This document shows positions 63,906-64,000 of a DNA stretch of 64,000 nt, piece by piece. The position numbers and the translations under genes are program-made. Numbering within the stretch: the stretch's first letter is position 1; each line of letters begins with the position of its first letter. The notes under the pieces were generated by a model. The model saw nothing but the letters and a program-made list of their open reading frames with translations. It had not been told where the DNA came from and did not search any database. Source of the stretch: Cyclobacterium sp. SYSU L10401 (GTDB taxonomy: Bacteria > Bacteroidota > Bacteroidia > Cytophagales > Cyclobacteriaceae); contig NZ_WOFO01000007.1 of assembly GCF_010993705.1 (NCBI RefSeq), forward strand, positions 124,001-188,000, given 5' to 3'.

Positions 63906-64000
63906 TCATAATTCAAAATTCAAGCGCACAAACCCCAGCTCATTCTCCAGATTGACAAACAGCCAAAGCATGCCGTCCTTGACAAAATGGAATCCGGGTG
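63906..64000 (-). CDS. DUF4221 paralog, C-terminal end only (5' end outside window)
   Basis: The last 31 codons of a fourth DUF4221 gene, reading FVKDGMLWLFVNLENELGF and ending FVRLNFEL with TGA at 63908-63906. It has the closing motif of the family (here ENELGFVRL). The rest lies beyond the window, so its integrity cannot be judged. Confidence 0.85.
   Translation of the reverse strand, partial: PGFHFVKDGMLWLFVNLENELGFVRLNFEL

Noticed and set aside
1-64000. Integrase, prophage genes or an attachment site at the tRNA-Leu
   Set aside because: No integrase or phage structural gene is seen, and no duplicate of the tRNA 3' end was noticed. The accessory region does not border the tRNA.

Overview
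The window looks like chromosomal DNA of a Bacteroidota member of the Cytophagales, most like Cyclobacteriaceae. The support is lineage-typical gene families: type IX secretion/gliding genes (gldL, gldK, porP), two proteins with probable type IX sorting tails, SusC/SusD pairs, Rho with a long charged insert, TraR/DksA-like and DUF4271 proteins, and -7 promoter motifs of the form TAnnTTTG. The species assignment is inference; no rRNA gene is present.

Layout. 0-7.5 kb (minus strand): a probable operon reading SGL-type beta-propeller, BamA/TamA-like barrel, DUF4271, hemD, porP, gldK, gldL; the last is cut by the window edge. 7.6-11.5 kb: hemW, a DUF721 protein, a ketoglutarate-semialdehyde-type aldehyde dehydrogenase and an acetyltransferase. 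11.5-16.4 kb: a decayed SusC/SusD locus followed by an intact set of exported sugar enzymes (Gfo/Idh/MocA, DUF6807, TIM-barrel isomerase). 16.5-29.3 kb: M19 dipeptidase, beta-propeller lipoprotein, acyl-ACP desaturase, recQ with an in-frame stop before its last domain, two paralogous secreted proteins, rho, an AI-2E family permease and tRNA-Leu(CAG). 29.6-42.3 kb: a carbohydrate locus with a GH43-like lipoprotein, intact SusC/SusD, ThuA, two TIM-barrel isomerases, an alpha/beta hydrolase, an FG-GAP protein and a metallophosphoesterase. 42.4-51.4 kb: mixed housekeeping genes (DUF922-type protein, a frameshifted Ldh-family dehydrogenase, DUF1080, DksA-like, scpB, pseudouridine synthase, FAD oxidoreductase, YciI).

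51.5-64 kb is an accessory region. It holds three AAA ATPases of the DUF4143 type, each with its own palindrome just upstream; a DUF2384/RES toxin-antitoxin pair with a frameshifted toxin and a very GC-rich insert between the two genes; a nucleotidyltransferase with a small partner; VapBC; a helix-turn-helix membrane regulator; and four DUF4221 propeller paralogs, one broken and one cut by the window end. Two copies of a 145-bp repeat made of paired hairpins flank the nucleotidyltransferase/ATPase block.

The window carries several damaged genes: susD, recQ, the Ldh gene, the RES toxin and one DUF4221 gene. All four frameshifts sit in short A or T runs, so real decay, slippage and sequencing error all have to be considered. 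The strongest candidates for something new are the ATPase-plus-palindrome units and the repeat-flanked cassette.
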